From contig OX442416.1 of assembly GCA_949361645.1 (NCBI GenBank), positions 7,136,362-7,200,361 on the forward strand: DNA of 64,000 nt, in the 5' to 3' direction. Under the pieces are notes generated by a model. That model did not search any database and was not told the DNA's origin. It was given only the letters and a program-made list of their open reading frames with translations. The position numbers and the translations under genes were made by a program. The DNA comes from Spongilla lacustris (Eukaryota; Porifera; Demospongiae; Spongillida; Spongillidae). Below, piece after piece: positions 23,248 to 35,207 of this stretch (positions are counted from its first letter, which is position 1; each line of letters opens with the position of its first letter).

Positions 23248-23577
23248 TTAATCAAAGTTATGGGTTTGCAATGATGGGCAAATCAATGAATCTGATTGAC
23301 CATAAATATGACTTAAAGGATAGTGACGATGTTCAATGCTGATGTCGAATTCTCCACTAGCATTTGGCAAGCTAGGAGTGCAGCATTGTGCTCCTTTGCG
23401 ACCTCCTGATTTCATTATAGCTTTCATGCGCTCTAATGCAGCCTTTTCTTCTAGAGCTGCTTTTCTTTTTCTGCGCCGCTCTTCGTTCTCAGCTATTTCT
23501 CTCCTCTTCATATCCTCAGCAGCCTTGAATTCATCGATCCATTGTGCTGAAGTCATGCATTGAGCTGAACATTTCAA
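23248..23577 (-). CDS. Hypothetical 109-codon frame with charged helix
   Basis: The frame encodes a Lys/Arg/Glu-rich predicted helix or coiled coil (DMKRREIAENEERRRKRKAA and following), then a Cys-containing tail. Similar charged tails end some pogo-type transposases, but no catalytic domain is visible nearby. It may be a terminal exon or chance. I do not recognise the family. Confidence 0.3.
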   Translation of the reverse strand: MKCSAQCMTSAQWIDEFKAAEDMKRREIAENEERRRKRKAALEEKAALERMKAIMKSGGRKGAQCCTPSLPNASGEFDISIEHRHYPLSHIYGQSDSLICPSLQTHNFD

Positions 23578-24579
23578 ACGCTTAAATTGAGTACTTGTTG
23601 TAGGGATAGATTCAAAACTTACACAATTAGCACCAATACAATGTATGTATGTCCGATATGCTTTGCTATGCCCTCTTCCGAGGTTGGGAAGGCCTGCTAT
23701 GGCTCCACTAGGGATAGAAATGTGGAGCGGGAGCTATTAGATGTGAGTGGCCTCCTATCTTTGAAGTAGGGGGTGAGGAGTGAGTGGAACAGCGACAGCA
23801 TTCTCTGTAAGCCTCTATTGCTGGAACTGGACACATGTGCCTGCCTTTGGTACGCTCAACACACCTGCCCATCTGGTTGGTTTTGGTCCACTTGATGAAG
23901 AAATGAATGCCCTCCAGATTGCTTGTGCTTTAAAACAACATACCAGTACAGAATCAGATTAGGCTAACCAAAGTTTACATTGCACACAATGATCCTATTG
24001 CACACGGTGGTCTGCTCTCATTGAACGCGTGGAAACTAAGCCCTACGCCCCGAAAAATTGAAATGGTTACGTACACCCATAGCAACGAACCTGACAACCG
24101 ATGCCTTTTAGAACCAGCTGTGCACGAGGTACATAAAACGTAATCAACACCTAAAAGCCATACTAGCAGTGATAAACACCTTTGAACTATGTTGTAAGCA
24201 AAAATCACGTGGCCTGGTGTTGCCAACTGTCGGCTCTGGTACTTCAAACCTATCGACTTACTCACGGCGATCACCGACTACATGTGTTCAAAAAACTACA
24301 ACGACGCTCGGTGACTGAGATAGAACATGCCAAAGCTATCACGGAAAATTTAGTTGTTTGTACTGTCGTTTTTTGGTACAGGTTAGTGGCAACGCATTTT
24401 CTGAAGTAGATTTCTAGCCTTTGAAAATCCACCATTTTGGTGTCTTTTTGGGGGTGGGGGAATTAATATTTGCGCAATGAAGTTGGGTTTTAACAGAGCG
24501 TTTAAAATATAGCTTTACATTTCTTTTGGTCTAAATTTGACTCCATGCTCGTATGTAAATAGATTGAGCTTGAACTGAA
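23578..24579. other. Stretch with no recognised gene
   Basis: Holds only short, unrelated frames on both strands. Nothing I could tie to a family, RNA gene or mobile element. Confidence 0.4.
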
Positions 24580-26253
24580 TTAGTATTTATTCTTTACTCT
24601 CTTGGCTGGAGGGGGGATGGCAGCTACCAATTGTGGCTCAATACTTAGTAAGTGTTCTTGCACAATGCGCATCAGGTTCTGCATGTGGTTGTGGATTGGA
24701 GCAAATGTCAAGCCAAGAATTTTGTATGAATTGACTTGGCCCCCTGAAAAGGGGGCTGTTTCTCCTTTGGGGTTATCGCCACCAATTTGGCTGGATATGT
24801 GGTGCATCCTTTCCTCACCAGCCAGACAGATTCCTGATGATTTGAGCCACCTGAAACACCAGTGAGTTAGAATTGAGCCTTTGCTGTATGTTGTGACATA
24901 CCACCTTAGAAGCCTCAGTGTATTCCATGCAAGGTATGGCAAGCCCAGCCTTAATCGCCGGCAATACATGTACCTGAACTTCAGTCCATGATGAGTAGGC
25001 AGCTGCAGTTTAGCTCTGCGAATGTCATTGGCAGAAGTGAGTGTATATATTATGTAACCTCTGTACAAGTCATTGACATTCATATAACTGCTTCCCCTGT
25101 AGCAAGTTGTATGATGGCTTTGTCAGGACTGGTAGAGATTACCCTCTTCAGCAATCCCGCTGCTTGCTTCTCCTCCTCATGTGTAAGCCATGCACCATCC
25201 TTAATATCCCTGCTGCAGTCTGTATACAGTGCTCCAGAACATCTGACAGCAGCATTATCACATTTGATAATAGGGGACCATCCTGGTGACCGTCCTCTGA
25301 GCAGCAGGGGATCATCCTCTGGGCAGCAGGGGATCACCCTCTGAGCAGCAGGGGACCATCCTCTGAGCAGCAGGGGACCATCCTCTGAGCAGCAGGGGGA
25401 CCATGCATCCTCTGAGCAGCAGGGGACCATCCTCTGAGCAGCAGGGGACCATCCTCTGAGCAGCAGGGGATCATCCTCTGGGCAGCATGGGACCATCCTC
25501 TGATTAGCAGGGGACCATCCTCTGATCAGCAGGGGACCACCCTCTGAGCAGCATGGGACTGTCCTCTGAGTAGCAGGGGATCATCCTCTGAGCAGCAGGG
25601 GATCATCCTCTGGGCAGCATGGGACCATCCTCTGAGCAGCAGGGGACCGTCCTCTGAGCAGCAGGGGGCCATCCTCTGAGCAGCATGGGACCATCCTCTG
25701 AGCAGCAGGGGACCGTCCTCTGAGCAGCATGGGACCATCCTCTGAGCAGCAGGGGACCATCTCTGAGCAACATGGGACCATCCTCTGAGCAGCAGGGGGT
25801 CATCCTCAGGGCAGCATGGGACCATCCTCTGGGCAGCATGGGACCATCTCTGAGCAATATGGGACCATCTCTAAGCAGCAGAGGACTATCCGTCCTCTGA
25901 GCAGCATGGACAGTTCATAGCATCATATGCTGCTATCCACTCCCGGAGGCATTTGGAGCACACCAGTGCACCACACAGCAGTTCTAGTGGCTGTGAGAGG
26001 GTCTTGGAGCACAGTGCACACTTCACACACTTCAGCTCTTTTAGCATTGGCAGGTTGTTAGCTCTTGCCAAAGGTGGGCTAGGCTCTCTATGGAGAACTA
26101 GAGGAGGGGCAATCTTCTCAAGATGACCTCAGGGTGACATCATCCCCAGATGTGTCAATGTCAAACGCTATTTTCAGCTCAGCTGAGAATGCTATGCACT
26201 CAGAGCTGGTTCTTTTCTTTGCCCTGTACTTCGTTAGCCTCTGCCCACACACT
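24580..26253 (-). pseudogene. RAG1 N-terminus-like gene with RING finger, disrupted
   Basis: Starting from an acceptor-like site near 26253, the minus strand reads VCGQRLTKYRAKK, then ELKIAFDIDTSGDDVT. The Cys-rich CxxCG start and the F(E/D)(V/I)D block match the order seen in RAG1 N-termini. A stop and frameshift follow near 26118, and the HPxxFCxxC region expected there is missing. Then KCVKCALCSKTLSQPLELLC and VCSKCLREW...NCPCC (25886-26071) form a RING finger with the same Cys spacing as RAG1, but with Ala where RAG1 has its ring His. A minisatellite (25272-25908) follows exactly at the last Cys pair. The frame resumes at 25080-25270 (HEEEKQAAGLLKRVISTSP) and, after a stop, 24580-25083 (LQLPTHHGLKF, LRLGLPYLAW). 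RAG1-N-like proteins are known in invertebrates; this copy looks non-functional. No RAG1 catalytic core is present. Confidence 0.65.
25272..25908. repeat. 22-bp minisatellite inside the RAG1-N-like RING exon
   Basis: Imperfect tandem copies of a 22-bp unit (GACCATCCTCTGAGCAGCAG plus GG), about 29 by length. Because 22 is not a multiple of three, each strand frame cycles through CCSEDGP, LLLRGWS and PAAQRMV. The unit's CCSEDG reading joins directly to the RING end CPCC, so the array probably grew from this coding sequence. Confidence 0.93.
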
Positions 26254-26790
26254 CTGCAATGTATGGAAATTGTAATCCATACCTATAATGTATAGGGCAA
26301 AACCACAACGTACGTCGATTATTCATGCAATACGCCAGGCTTGTTCGTGGTGACAGAAAATGCGTTGCCACTTCAGGTTGTAGTAAATTCTGGTAGCCAC
26401 ATGCCTCCTGAGCATCGCTGTAGTACTCTTACCTTCCAGTTCAGTCACCAAAGGCTACGTCGTCGCATTTAGTAACGCCCTCCTTCTAAATACGTATCGC
26501 GTGACCTTGCTAAACGGTATGCGCATGCAATCTATGTGCAATTTCAATTGTGCGCATTGACTGGACATGACAGGAAAAGGAATGCAGTGTTTGAGTTCGT
26601 TTTCAATTTTTGATTTGCTAGTTCTGGTGAGTCATGGTTTGCTTTTAAACATCAGATGTCTATGATGAGCCATCAGTTAAGAAATATATGGTAATACCGT
26701 AAATGATGTAATTGTTGACTTAGTTTCCAGCCGCATACAACCGTGATTGGTGATGGCTAAGAACGTAATGAATTTATGTTCAGGGCAAAG
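26254..26790. other. Stretch with no recognised gene
   Basis: No family recognised. It probably contains upstream intron sequence of the RAG1-N-like gene; no upstream exon was identified with confidence. Confidence 0.4.
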
Positions 26791-26794
26791 GTAC

Positions 26795-27045
26795 ACATAC
26801 ACATGACACATGTATACACACACATATACACACACATGTACACACTTGCGCACACACATACACAAATTCAAACACGCATAACATGTGCACACAACACATG
26901 CATACACACATGCACACACATACAACATACATATATACTACACACATGCACACACAAAATTATACACACCAACATTCACCCACACACATAACATGCACAC
27001 TCACATGTAAACAGATACATGCAAATACACATGCAAACGCACAAG
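26795..27045. repeat. CA/CATA microsatellite
   Basis: Interrupted ACAC and ACATAC/ATGCACAC tracts. Translated frames across it (His/Thr-rich) are artefacts. Confidence 0.9.
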
Positions 27046-27245
27046 ACCCACTTAGCTCTGTCCAGTAATGACTCTAGTCACTTGTTCAGCTCATTGTCCA
27101 GCATCAGGCCCAAAGCACACTCCCCTCCCCTCCTATCATGTATTTGATTGGCACCAGGACTAATGCAAATGGCCCATGCCATCACCATAACCATAGCTAA
27201 GTTTTCATCACTATGTGCACCTACATGTATACCACCCTGGACCTA

Positions 27246-27780
27246 AACTGGACCTACATCAGGCTACATGTAGCCTGGACCTACATGTAGCCTGGACCTA
27301 CATGTAGCCTGGACCTACATGTAGCCTGGACCTACATGTAGCCTGGACCTACATGTAGCCTGGACCTACATGTAGCCTGGACCTACATGTAGCCTGGACC
27401 TACATGTAGCCTGGACCTACATGTAGCCTGGACCTACAAGTAGCCTGGACCTACATGTAGCCTGGACCTACATGTAGCCTGGACCTACATGTAGCCTGGA
27501 CCTACATGTAGCCTGGACCTACATGTAGCCTGGACCTACATGTAGCCTGGACCTACATGTAGCCTGGACCTACATGTAGCCTGGACCTACATGTAGCCTG
27601 GACCTACATGTAGCCTGGACCTACATGTAGCCTGGACCTACATGTAGCCTGGACCTACATGTAGCCTGGACCTACATGTAGCCTGGACCTACATGTAGCC
27701 TGGACCTACATGTAGCCTGGACCTACACTTAGCCTGGACCTACCTGTAGCCTGGACCCAACCTGGACCTACATGTATCTA
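27246..27780. repeat. 17-bp minisatellite
   Basis: Tandem 17-bp unit TGGACCTACATGTAGCC, about 30 copies by length and very homogeneous, with variant units at both edges (for example 27729-27770). Each unit carries the palindrome CTACATGTAG, which contains the ACATGT hexamer common across the window. Confidence 0.95.
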
Positions 27781-27994
27781 CCCAGGACCTATTGTCCTGC
27801 AAGAGTGGGTTTCTTTTGCTGGTAAACTGTGTAAAAACAACGTACGGTTATATACATGTGTGTGAATACAATGCAAATATTATCCAAACTCCTGAATCTT
27901 GAAGGTAGTAAATACACAGACATAAACGAACGATAATAAATACATGTAGCTATTTTGCCAAAAAAAAAGCTCCCGGCAATCATCATCTCATACA

Positions 27995-28700
27995 CCACCC
28001 ATCCCATCAGACCACTACACCTCACTCCCTCACACACCAGGCCACTACACCTCCCTCCCTCCCCCACCAGGCCACTACACCTCCCTCCCTCCCCCACCAG
28101 GCCACTACACCTCCCTCCCTCACCCACCAGGCCACTACACCTCCCTCCCTCACCCACCAGGCCACTATACCTCCCTCCCCCACCAAGCCACTACACTTCC
28201 CTCCCCCACCAGGCCACTACATCTCCCTCCCCCACCAGGCCACTACACCTCCCTCCCTCCCTCACCCACCAGGACTACACCTCCCTCCCTCCCTCACCCA
28301 CCAGGACTACACCTCCCTCCCTCCCTCACCCACCAGGACTACACCTCCCTCCCTCCCTCACCCACCAGGACTACACCTCCCTCCCTCCCTCACCCACCAG
28401 GACTACACCTCCCTCCCTCCCTCACCCACCAGGCCACTACACCTCCCTCCCCCACCAGGCCACTACACCTCCCTCCCCCACCAGGCCACTACACCTCCCT
28501 CCCCCACCAGGCCACCCCCACCAGGCCACTACACCTCCCTCCCTCACCCACCAGGCCACTACACCTCCCTCCCTTACCCACCAGGCCACTACACCTCACT
28601 CCCTCACCCACCAGGCCACTACACCTCCCTCCTTCACCCACCAGGCCAATACACCTCCCTCCCTCACCCACCAGACCACTACTCCTCCCTATCTCCCTCA
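27995..28700. repeat. CT/CA-rich minisatellite, about 23-32 bp units
   Basis: Repeats of CCACTACACCTCCCTCCC plus CACCCACCAGG variants. A 32-bp subtype with GGACTACACC forms a homogeneous block at about 28267-28430. Long frames on both strands are by-products of repetition. Confidence 0.93.
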
Positions 28701-28782
28701 CTCAGGTACACGATGTTAGTGGATACATCCATATGGTCTACTAAATAGCGGACAAACCATGTACTGACCCTTGAGCACATAC

Positions 28783-29047
28783 CTTCATTGTCCTGATGTT
28801 AAAGATCTTGATCAGGCGATCCCTGGGAGCAGTTGCCAGCCAGTTTCCATTCAGGTTCCACTTCACACAGTAGCCTTGTGGGCATGGCCAAATTTAGAAA
28901 GGATTATGTGAAAATGTACAGTGTGCAGATACTCTGTTCAGTCTAGGGATCCCAGAACTTCACTGGTTGCTGGTTGTCTTAGCTCCCATGACACAACCAA
29001 TCCTGTGGAAGGATGCCAGTCCACAGACGTAATATCTGCCGCCAGGC
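28783..29047 (-). pseudogene. WDR33-like exon remnant (WD40 repeats)
   Basis: Minus-strand sequence between an acceptor (CCTCAG before 29047) and a donor (GTATGT after 28783) matches two WD repeats of WDR33, the poly(A)-signal reader of mRNA 3'-end processing. It shows ADITSVDWHPSTGLVVS, then QQPVKFWDP in another frame, and [20 protein letters not shown] near the end. At least two frameshifts and a stop occur within the exon. Flanking splice sites argue for a fragment of a duplicated gene rather than a retrocopy. I see no other WDR33 exon in the window. Confidence 0.7.
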
Positions 29048-30656
29048 CTGAGGAAGAAGGTGAAGTGGTACATGTATATAAGAGGTGAGGTGAGGTGAGG
29101 AAGAAGAGGTGGTAAGGAGAGGGGGAGTCAGGGAGGAGAAAAAAATGAGGGAGGGAATGGTGAGACTGGTACTACAAAGAGGGCCCATGAAGATGTTTAG
29201 TAAAGCACATTTTCCAAGAAAAACAAGCATCTACAAACACCCCCATACATGTAATACTCCTGCCTGTCTTTTTTACTCCATTCCTCCTCCTGTTCCTCTC
29301 ACCTGTCAACACTACTTCTTGCACCATGGCTTCCCATGATCAAAATCATAGTTTTCTTTCTAATAAATTTCGAAAAATTAAAGGACGTTTGCAATGACGC
29401 GTCAGGAATACGTAATGAGCGTCTGAAATTTCTGGCAATGCACATCTTTACCTCTAGTGGAAAATTTTTGATGTCATTGCATCTATTGAAGAGCTCACAT
29501 ATTGAAGGATTGAGATGAAGACCTACATGTATGATAGGACCAATATCACAAATGATATTTAGATCATTATTAGCACTCAAGGGCGATCATGATAAGTCCA
29601 TATGACTAAGCATTGCATAGGAGATTTAGATCCACATGTTTCTTTTTTTTCCCTCTATGTGGGTAGCATCAAGAGCTTTAACCAATTGCTTCAGCCGGGT
29701 TAGTGTATAAAATGTCCTTTAGGGCACAGGCAAGGACACATGCAAAAGAAGGTCTGAATTTAGCTGGGATATATTTGATGGTCGGGCATTTTGTGCCAAA
29801 AACAGTATCAAGCAATGGCACACCTCAGGCTCTGGAGGTAACTTACATGTACAAGGCTCACAGGGCCTTTGCATTTGCATGGACCCAAACATTGCTTGAT
29901 ATGAGAAGCAGTTTGTGAGGATCTGACAAGAGTGTGGCAGCGATGGCAAAAATAAAGACCTTGTTTATGTACCCAAGTAGAAATGACAGGCTTGTGACAA
30001 CCTTGTGACAACCTTCATGCAGCAGTAACTGTGAATTTTTTTTCGGTCCATTGCCCTAGATGTAACGGATCCCAACAGGACCATCAAGAATTCCGCCCCC
30101 TTATTACATTCTACATGATACACAATGCATCAAGTCCCAAGTTAGCCTGCATTTTGGCCTGAAACGAGTCGATACTATTATGAACAATGCATGAAACGTA
30201 CTAATATGTAATCTCTCGCCACATGGTCCACGTAATTGCAGCTAGCTAGCAGTATCTTTACTCAGACCAACAATATATGTGTATGCACGATCAGGATCAA
30301 CCTTAATTTATATGCATGCCTAGAGCATGCAGTCACCTATAGAGTTTAGTAATGACAAACATATTAGAACGAGTCGATCCATTTATATTTCCAATATTAG
30401 CAACCACTTTGAAACTGTTAAGAAGCTACGATATTCATGCATTAATATTATTGTTGTGCCTGGTTTAAATAAACTTATCAGAGTTATTGGGCAGCATTTC
30501 TATGCAAGTTTTAAGTACGTGTAGCATCTAAATGTATGCGTGCAATTGTGACAGCGAATAGTATCCCATCATGCATACAACTCGGATCGATTTTGGCTGC
30601 AAAAACTATCCATACCTAACATGTATGTATGTTTACCTAGATCAGTTTTGGCTTAC
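29048..30656. other. Stretch with small unassigned frames
   Basis: Minus-strand frames at 29299-29580 and 29808-30011 are open but unrecognised. The second holds a CxxC...HxxxC cluster (YFCHRCHTL...HIKQC) that resembles a zinc finger. No introns or partner exons could be framed, so I do not call genes. Confidence 0.35.
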
Positions 30657-31125
30657 CCAGTGTCACAGGAAAATTGGCACCCCCGGAAAATTGGCAGCCC
30701 CCGTTCCATTTTGCCTAGGAATTTTGGCACCCCCACTCCAATTTTCCTAGGAAACTTGGCATCCCTTCAGGAAAACAGGCATCCCTTATTAGCATAGTCT
30801 TGTCTCCTAGGAAATTTGGAACCCCCACTCCGCATCCCTATATGCATAATAATGGAATAGATTTTAAAAAGCTATATTAACTGGCATATAAGAAAGTGGG
30901 GAACCATTTCAAGGCTTTTTAATCAGTGTACTGTTATACGTATATAATTAGTAAATGTAGGCACCCAATATTAGTAAATATTTGAATTCATGATCTGATG
31001 CCACATTAAGAATGAGCAGCTGACAAACACAACACACACACACACACATGGACATTACATCTTTTGTTTCAAAAATTTTGTTGACATTAGTTATATATAT
31101 GCCTCCATCTTGATGCAAGCCTGAT

Positions 31126-31590
31126 TTAGTTTACTGTGGTGAATGCTTGAGCCATTTGAATGCTTCTCCACATACATTTGGCATATATATAAATGCTTGT
31201 AGTAAGCAACGATGCTGCTGCAATGACCTCCAATTCTGTAGCCCAAGTGCCCAGAGTCTGCATCCTTGATTGTTTCATATAGCTTTCCATAGTGTCATCT
31301 GGGGATCCAAGGGAGAATAACATTGGGTTTGTTGATTTGTGTATCATGTACGTTGTGATCAGCAGACGCAGTTCTTCATGAAACTCCTGTGACCCTGTTA
31401 CAGCTAAAGAAACAGACCGAAAGAAACAATATCCATCTGCTGCAATCCTAGCTGTTGCTAATGGGTGGTGTGACACAGCAATGATTGATGGCTGTGTCCA
31501 GTGAGAGTGATTCCCACGGACTAGTGCCAACCCTAAAAGAGCACACCTTTTGCCACGCACTGCATACCGGCTGGTATTTGATATTACCAT
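31126..31590 (-). pseudogene. OTU cysteine protease domain of Ginger1, copy 1
   Basis: An open frame of 154 codons carries the OTU catalytic segment ADGYCFFRSVSLAVTGS (Asp-Gly-x-Cys) and the downstream LGTWATELEVIAAASLL motif. The C-terminal His strand expected near IYLTN is recognisable only in another frame just past the stop, without the His, so the protease is probably dead. OTU domains cleave ubiquitin chains; in Ginger1 they are fused after the integrase. Here the domain lies downstream of GPY/F on the same strand, matching that order. Confidence 0.85.
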
Positions 31591-32429
31591 TGTGCTCTTC
31601 GATGGTAATCTCTAAAACCTTAGATGATATGCTGCTGCTACACTGGTTTTCACATTCTAGTAAGCCATCAGTGGTGAAATTCTTATCAGCTCATCTAGGT
31701 CATAATGACTCATGAGAAAAAAAGTGTTCCCAAGTACATGAACAGGCTTCAACTTGGTTTTGGTGGATCTGCACCACACTTTAAGCAGCAATTCCTTTAA
31801 CCAAGCAACATGCTGTTCCAATGTATGTGTATGATTGGACTTTCCCTTTGAATTCAGCAAACTCATCATGCAGGTTTTCATTGACAACAACAAAATTTCC
31901 ACCCAGTACTTCTTGCAATGGAAACTTACCATAAAACCCATGGAAGTCTATCCATAAAGAGACAAATATGTCTTTACTCAATGCAAATTCCTCTTGCTGC
32001 AGATCCAGTTCTCTATTCTATATAAAGAATAATAATAATTACAACAAAGTGCATAACAACATTAGCAAGAATTTACCTCAAACTCTTCATCATCTTCTTT
32101 GGCTTCATAAAATGATGTACATGCTCCTGACCTCCACAGACGTAAAATGTTCGGAGAATACAACTGCTCCTTGAGTAAAAATGCAGGTTCAAGTATTGTA
32201 CGCTGCTCTCGACTGTAACTTTTCTTATGTTCATTCTGAAATCTCGGCTCCTTGTAGTTATCATCATCGTCATGGTCTACACTGTCACCTATTCCTTTTT
32301 CATCTGCTGCCTCTTGCTCACTTGCAATATCATTAGCATTGCTGTAGCATTGGCACATTCACTGCCACTGTTCTCTAATTCTTCAACTTCATTCACAATA
32401 TCTTCATCATTGCTCAATTATATCTCTTC

Positions 32430-34258
32430 TTCAACTACTGGATCCAGAAAATGCTTAAGGCGAGCACAATGGATGGTTTGCTTCAATGGTTTTCCTTCCA
32501 ATGTTTACAGACAATATCTACCGATGGCCAGGTCTTGATTAATGATGTAAGGGCCAAGCCATGGTTTCTCTAATTTACCTCCCATTCTGTGACTATTCCT
32601 TGCATTTGACTTCAACACCTTGTCCCCCACCTTGAATATTGAATTTGTGTTGTGTTTCTTATCATAGTGTAGCATCTGTCTAGTTTGTGAACAGAGAATA
32701 TTCTGTTTAGCCTTGACACGATATTGTTCCTGAAGATCAATAAGTGCATCGATATGTATGCTTCAGGTGCTCAGATTCTGTAAGGATTTGTGGCAACAAG
32801 CTACCACCCATAGCACTTTCCAACTGTGCATGAACAGGAAGCTTTGCCTCCCGAAAATAAATGGGGTATGGCCAGTAGAAGCATGAATGGATGTCCTGTA
32901 AGGAACATATTAATGTAAAATATTATTATGCATATACAGAAAGCTACATAACTGTAGCTAAACATGATCTTTTCAATATGATCATCCCAGTTGTTTTGTT
33001 TTTCATTTACAATCTGAATTAGGGAACCTTTTAGCGTTTGATTAAACCTCTCTGTCAATCCATTTGTCTGCGAATGATATCCACTAGCAACTATGTGCTC
33101 AGTGCCTATTAACTTCAGAAGATGGCTTACAACCTTACAATTGATGTAAAAGTGTTAATGATCAAACAGCATGAAGTATTAATATATAGTTGCAGGATAA
33201 ATAAATGCACCCTATAAGTCCCCATTATTACTACTAGTCCATATATAACTTACACACAATGATGTGTTACACGAATATACAATTCATTGTATTATATGGA
33301 ATTCTAAGGGACCTAACATTGTTTTAAAGATTATAAATTTTATGTAAATGCCATTTTCACAGCCAGAAATTCTTATGCGCAGATGCATGGTCTTAACTGA
33401 ATTTTTAATTAGCCATACATTTTTACATTTGCACTGGAAAAGGACGGACATACCTATTGCAAAACTATGTCCCTTGATCGGAAATTGCTATATCAGGGCA
33501 CCCATGACGAAGAATAAGGTCATTTAGAAACTCTGCAACATTAATGGCTTTTTTCGTTGGAGATGCCCGTGCTTCAGTGGGCACTTAGAAAAGTAATCTG
33601 TAACAACTATCACATACTTGTTACCATTTGTGGTTTTGGCAGAGGCCCAATGAGATCTATTCCTATCAGCTTCCAGCTACTGTTGGGAACTGGTACCGGA
33701 TGCAGCTCTTCAGCTGGATGATCAAACTTTCTTTTCGTCTTCTGACATTGATCACCATGCTGCACCTGATGAACACAGAAATAAAAATAAATAAATAAAT
33801 AAACAAAAATCCGGATATAGAGGAGATGCTGACAGTACGTTTAAAGGGCAGGATATATACTTACCCAAACTCTCACATCCTTTGATAACCATCCTTTGAT
33901 AACCCTGGCCAGAAATACTTTTGTGCAATGTTCGTATGCGTTCTATCGCGACCTTCGTGGTTTCCCGCTGGTCCGATATGGCAACCATTAAATAGAGCTC
34001 TATCTGCTACCCTGACTTCGCATCTTTGATATAAAGAGAAAGCGCATCCCCTTTCTTAGATCTTGTACAGATGACTCGATACAGCTGCCCATCTTGCATT
34101 TGGTACTGCTTTGCTCTTTTGCGAATGGCACACTTGTCTTTTTTTGTTACATCCTGAGGGTAGCTTCCATGTGCGATGTAGTTTAGAGTTATATCGCATA
34201 CATCCTTTTCGTCTTCGCATACTGCCCTCTTCCATCGTATAAACTTTTGTCGCCTCAA
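32430..34258 (-). pseudogene. Ginger1 transposase (integrase-like), copy 1
   Basis: Reading right to left: an N-terminal motif HGSYPQDVTKKDKCAIRKRA (34007-34258), a zinc-binding HH-CC (CHIGPAGNHEGRDRTHTNIA, then QCQKTKRK), and the DDE core beginning GIDLIGPLP (about 33650). The second Asp lies in AISDQGT (about 33480) and the Glu in GLTERFNQTLKG (about 33040). The GPY/F motif KPWLGPYI lies at about 32555, followed by an acidic linker. GT-AG introns appear to separate pieces, for example near 33765-33865. Stops, a frameshift and a 14-bp local repeat near 33890 disrupt it. Confidence 0.85.
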
Positions 34259-34390
34259 TTGAACAAGAGGGTACCGAAAATCCTAACGGATGCCAAAAAT
34301 CCCGCAGGAAATTTGGAATGGGCGTACCAAGAATCCTATAGGATATTTGGAAACGGGGGTGTCAATTATTGGGGGTGCCCATGACACCGG

Positions 34391-35207
34391 GCGTATACAT
34401 GTACTTACCTAACTACACCGAGGATCAGGTTTCGCAGCAAATTGATGTACTGTGTAGACTCGCGGTCATCAGGGCTGCGAATGTAAGCTGAGCATGGACA
34501 TAATTCCGAGCGACAGCAAAAAACTAAAACCCCAAAACTTCATTCCTCCGTCGACTTACTTAGCAGTGCTATACGTACCGTATTGAAAGTCGAGGCTTAT
34601 CCTTCAGACGATCCAAAAGATGCTGCAACATACATGTATTGTCGGGTACTTTGCTAATTGCTGCCGAGAAGTTAGAAATGTGATGCAAGTTAACATGATA
34701 AGAAAATGTACCAAGGGAGCTGAAAGATCGAAATTTCAACCAGCGTTGCCAGTGTGATATAGACTTCTTGCGTATCATCCTCAACAATAGACCATTTATT
34801 AATCATGACTGTGAGCAATGCAAGTTATATTGAGAGTTACGTTAGTTATACTTACTTGCGACCCACATTGCAAAGAACTGGCCGGCCTAAGCGTCCTGAA
34901 AATCGGGTACTTTAGACATAGGCGTCGGAACCGGGGGATGGGGGGGGGGGCTATCGAACCCCTCCCCCCCTGCAGCGATAAGGGGGGGCGGAGCGAACTG
35001 GCATTCACAATGCTACATGTAAGTATCGCTGCATGTGTTGCCAATTACGATTGAATATCACATTTCAGTGAATCAGATAATGCTAACAGCTGCCAATTCC
35101 CACTCGCGTAGGGTTAACTGCCATATTAATTGCTAGTTGGATTGCGTATCGCAGTGTTGAAGTGTCAGCAAAGAATTCGAATTGAATAATACCAACCCCC
35201 CCTCCGT
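34391..35207. other. Spacer with a G-rich repeat piece
   Basis: No gene recognised. A G/C-rich segment (34915-35000) starts with AGACATAGGCGTCGGAACCG and resembles other G-rich repeats in the window (35440-35600, 43080-43270, 53600-53700). Confidence 0.45.

Larger units (their letters stand above)
30661..34386 (-). mobile_element. Ginger1 DNA transposon, copy 1, with integrase and OTU domains
   Basis: The ends are imperfect inverted repeats beginning TGTCA and rich in GGCACCCCC blocks (30661-30740 and 34300-34386). The 4-bp flank is CCAG on the left (30657-30660) and CCGG on the right (34387-34390); CCAG is CCGG after a CpG transition. Ginger1 elements are known for CCGG/CCGT target duplications, Gypsy-like integrase with a GPY/F motif, and a C-terminal OTU or Ulp1 protease. 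All of these except Ulp1 are seen here. Stops and frameshifts make it inactive. The coding direction is minus. Confidence 0.88.

Noticed and set aside
24580..26253. Full RAG1 recombinase
   Set aside because: No catalytic core motifs anywhere in the window and no RAG2-like partner; only N-terminal features are visible.
27246..27780. Could be read as a CRISPR array
   Set aside because: Units are head to tail with no unique spacers, and the DNA is eukaryotic.
27955..28719. 254-codon Pro/His/Thr-rich frame
   Set aside because: Repeat translation; matching open frames on the other strand.
30661..34386. Gypsy retrotransposon or Polinton as source of the integrase
   Set aside because: No RT, gag or polymerase B; inverted ends with CCGG flanks and the fused OTU domain fit Ginger1 better.
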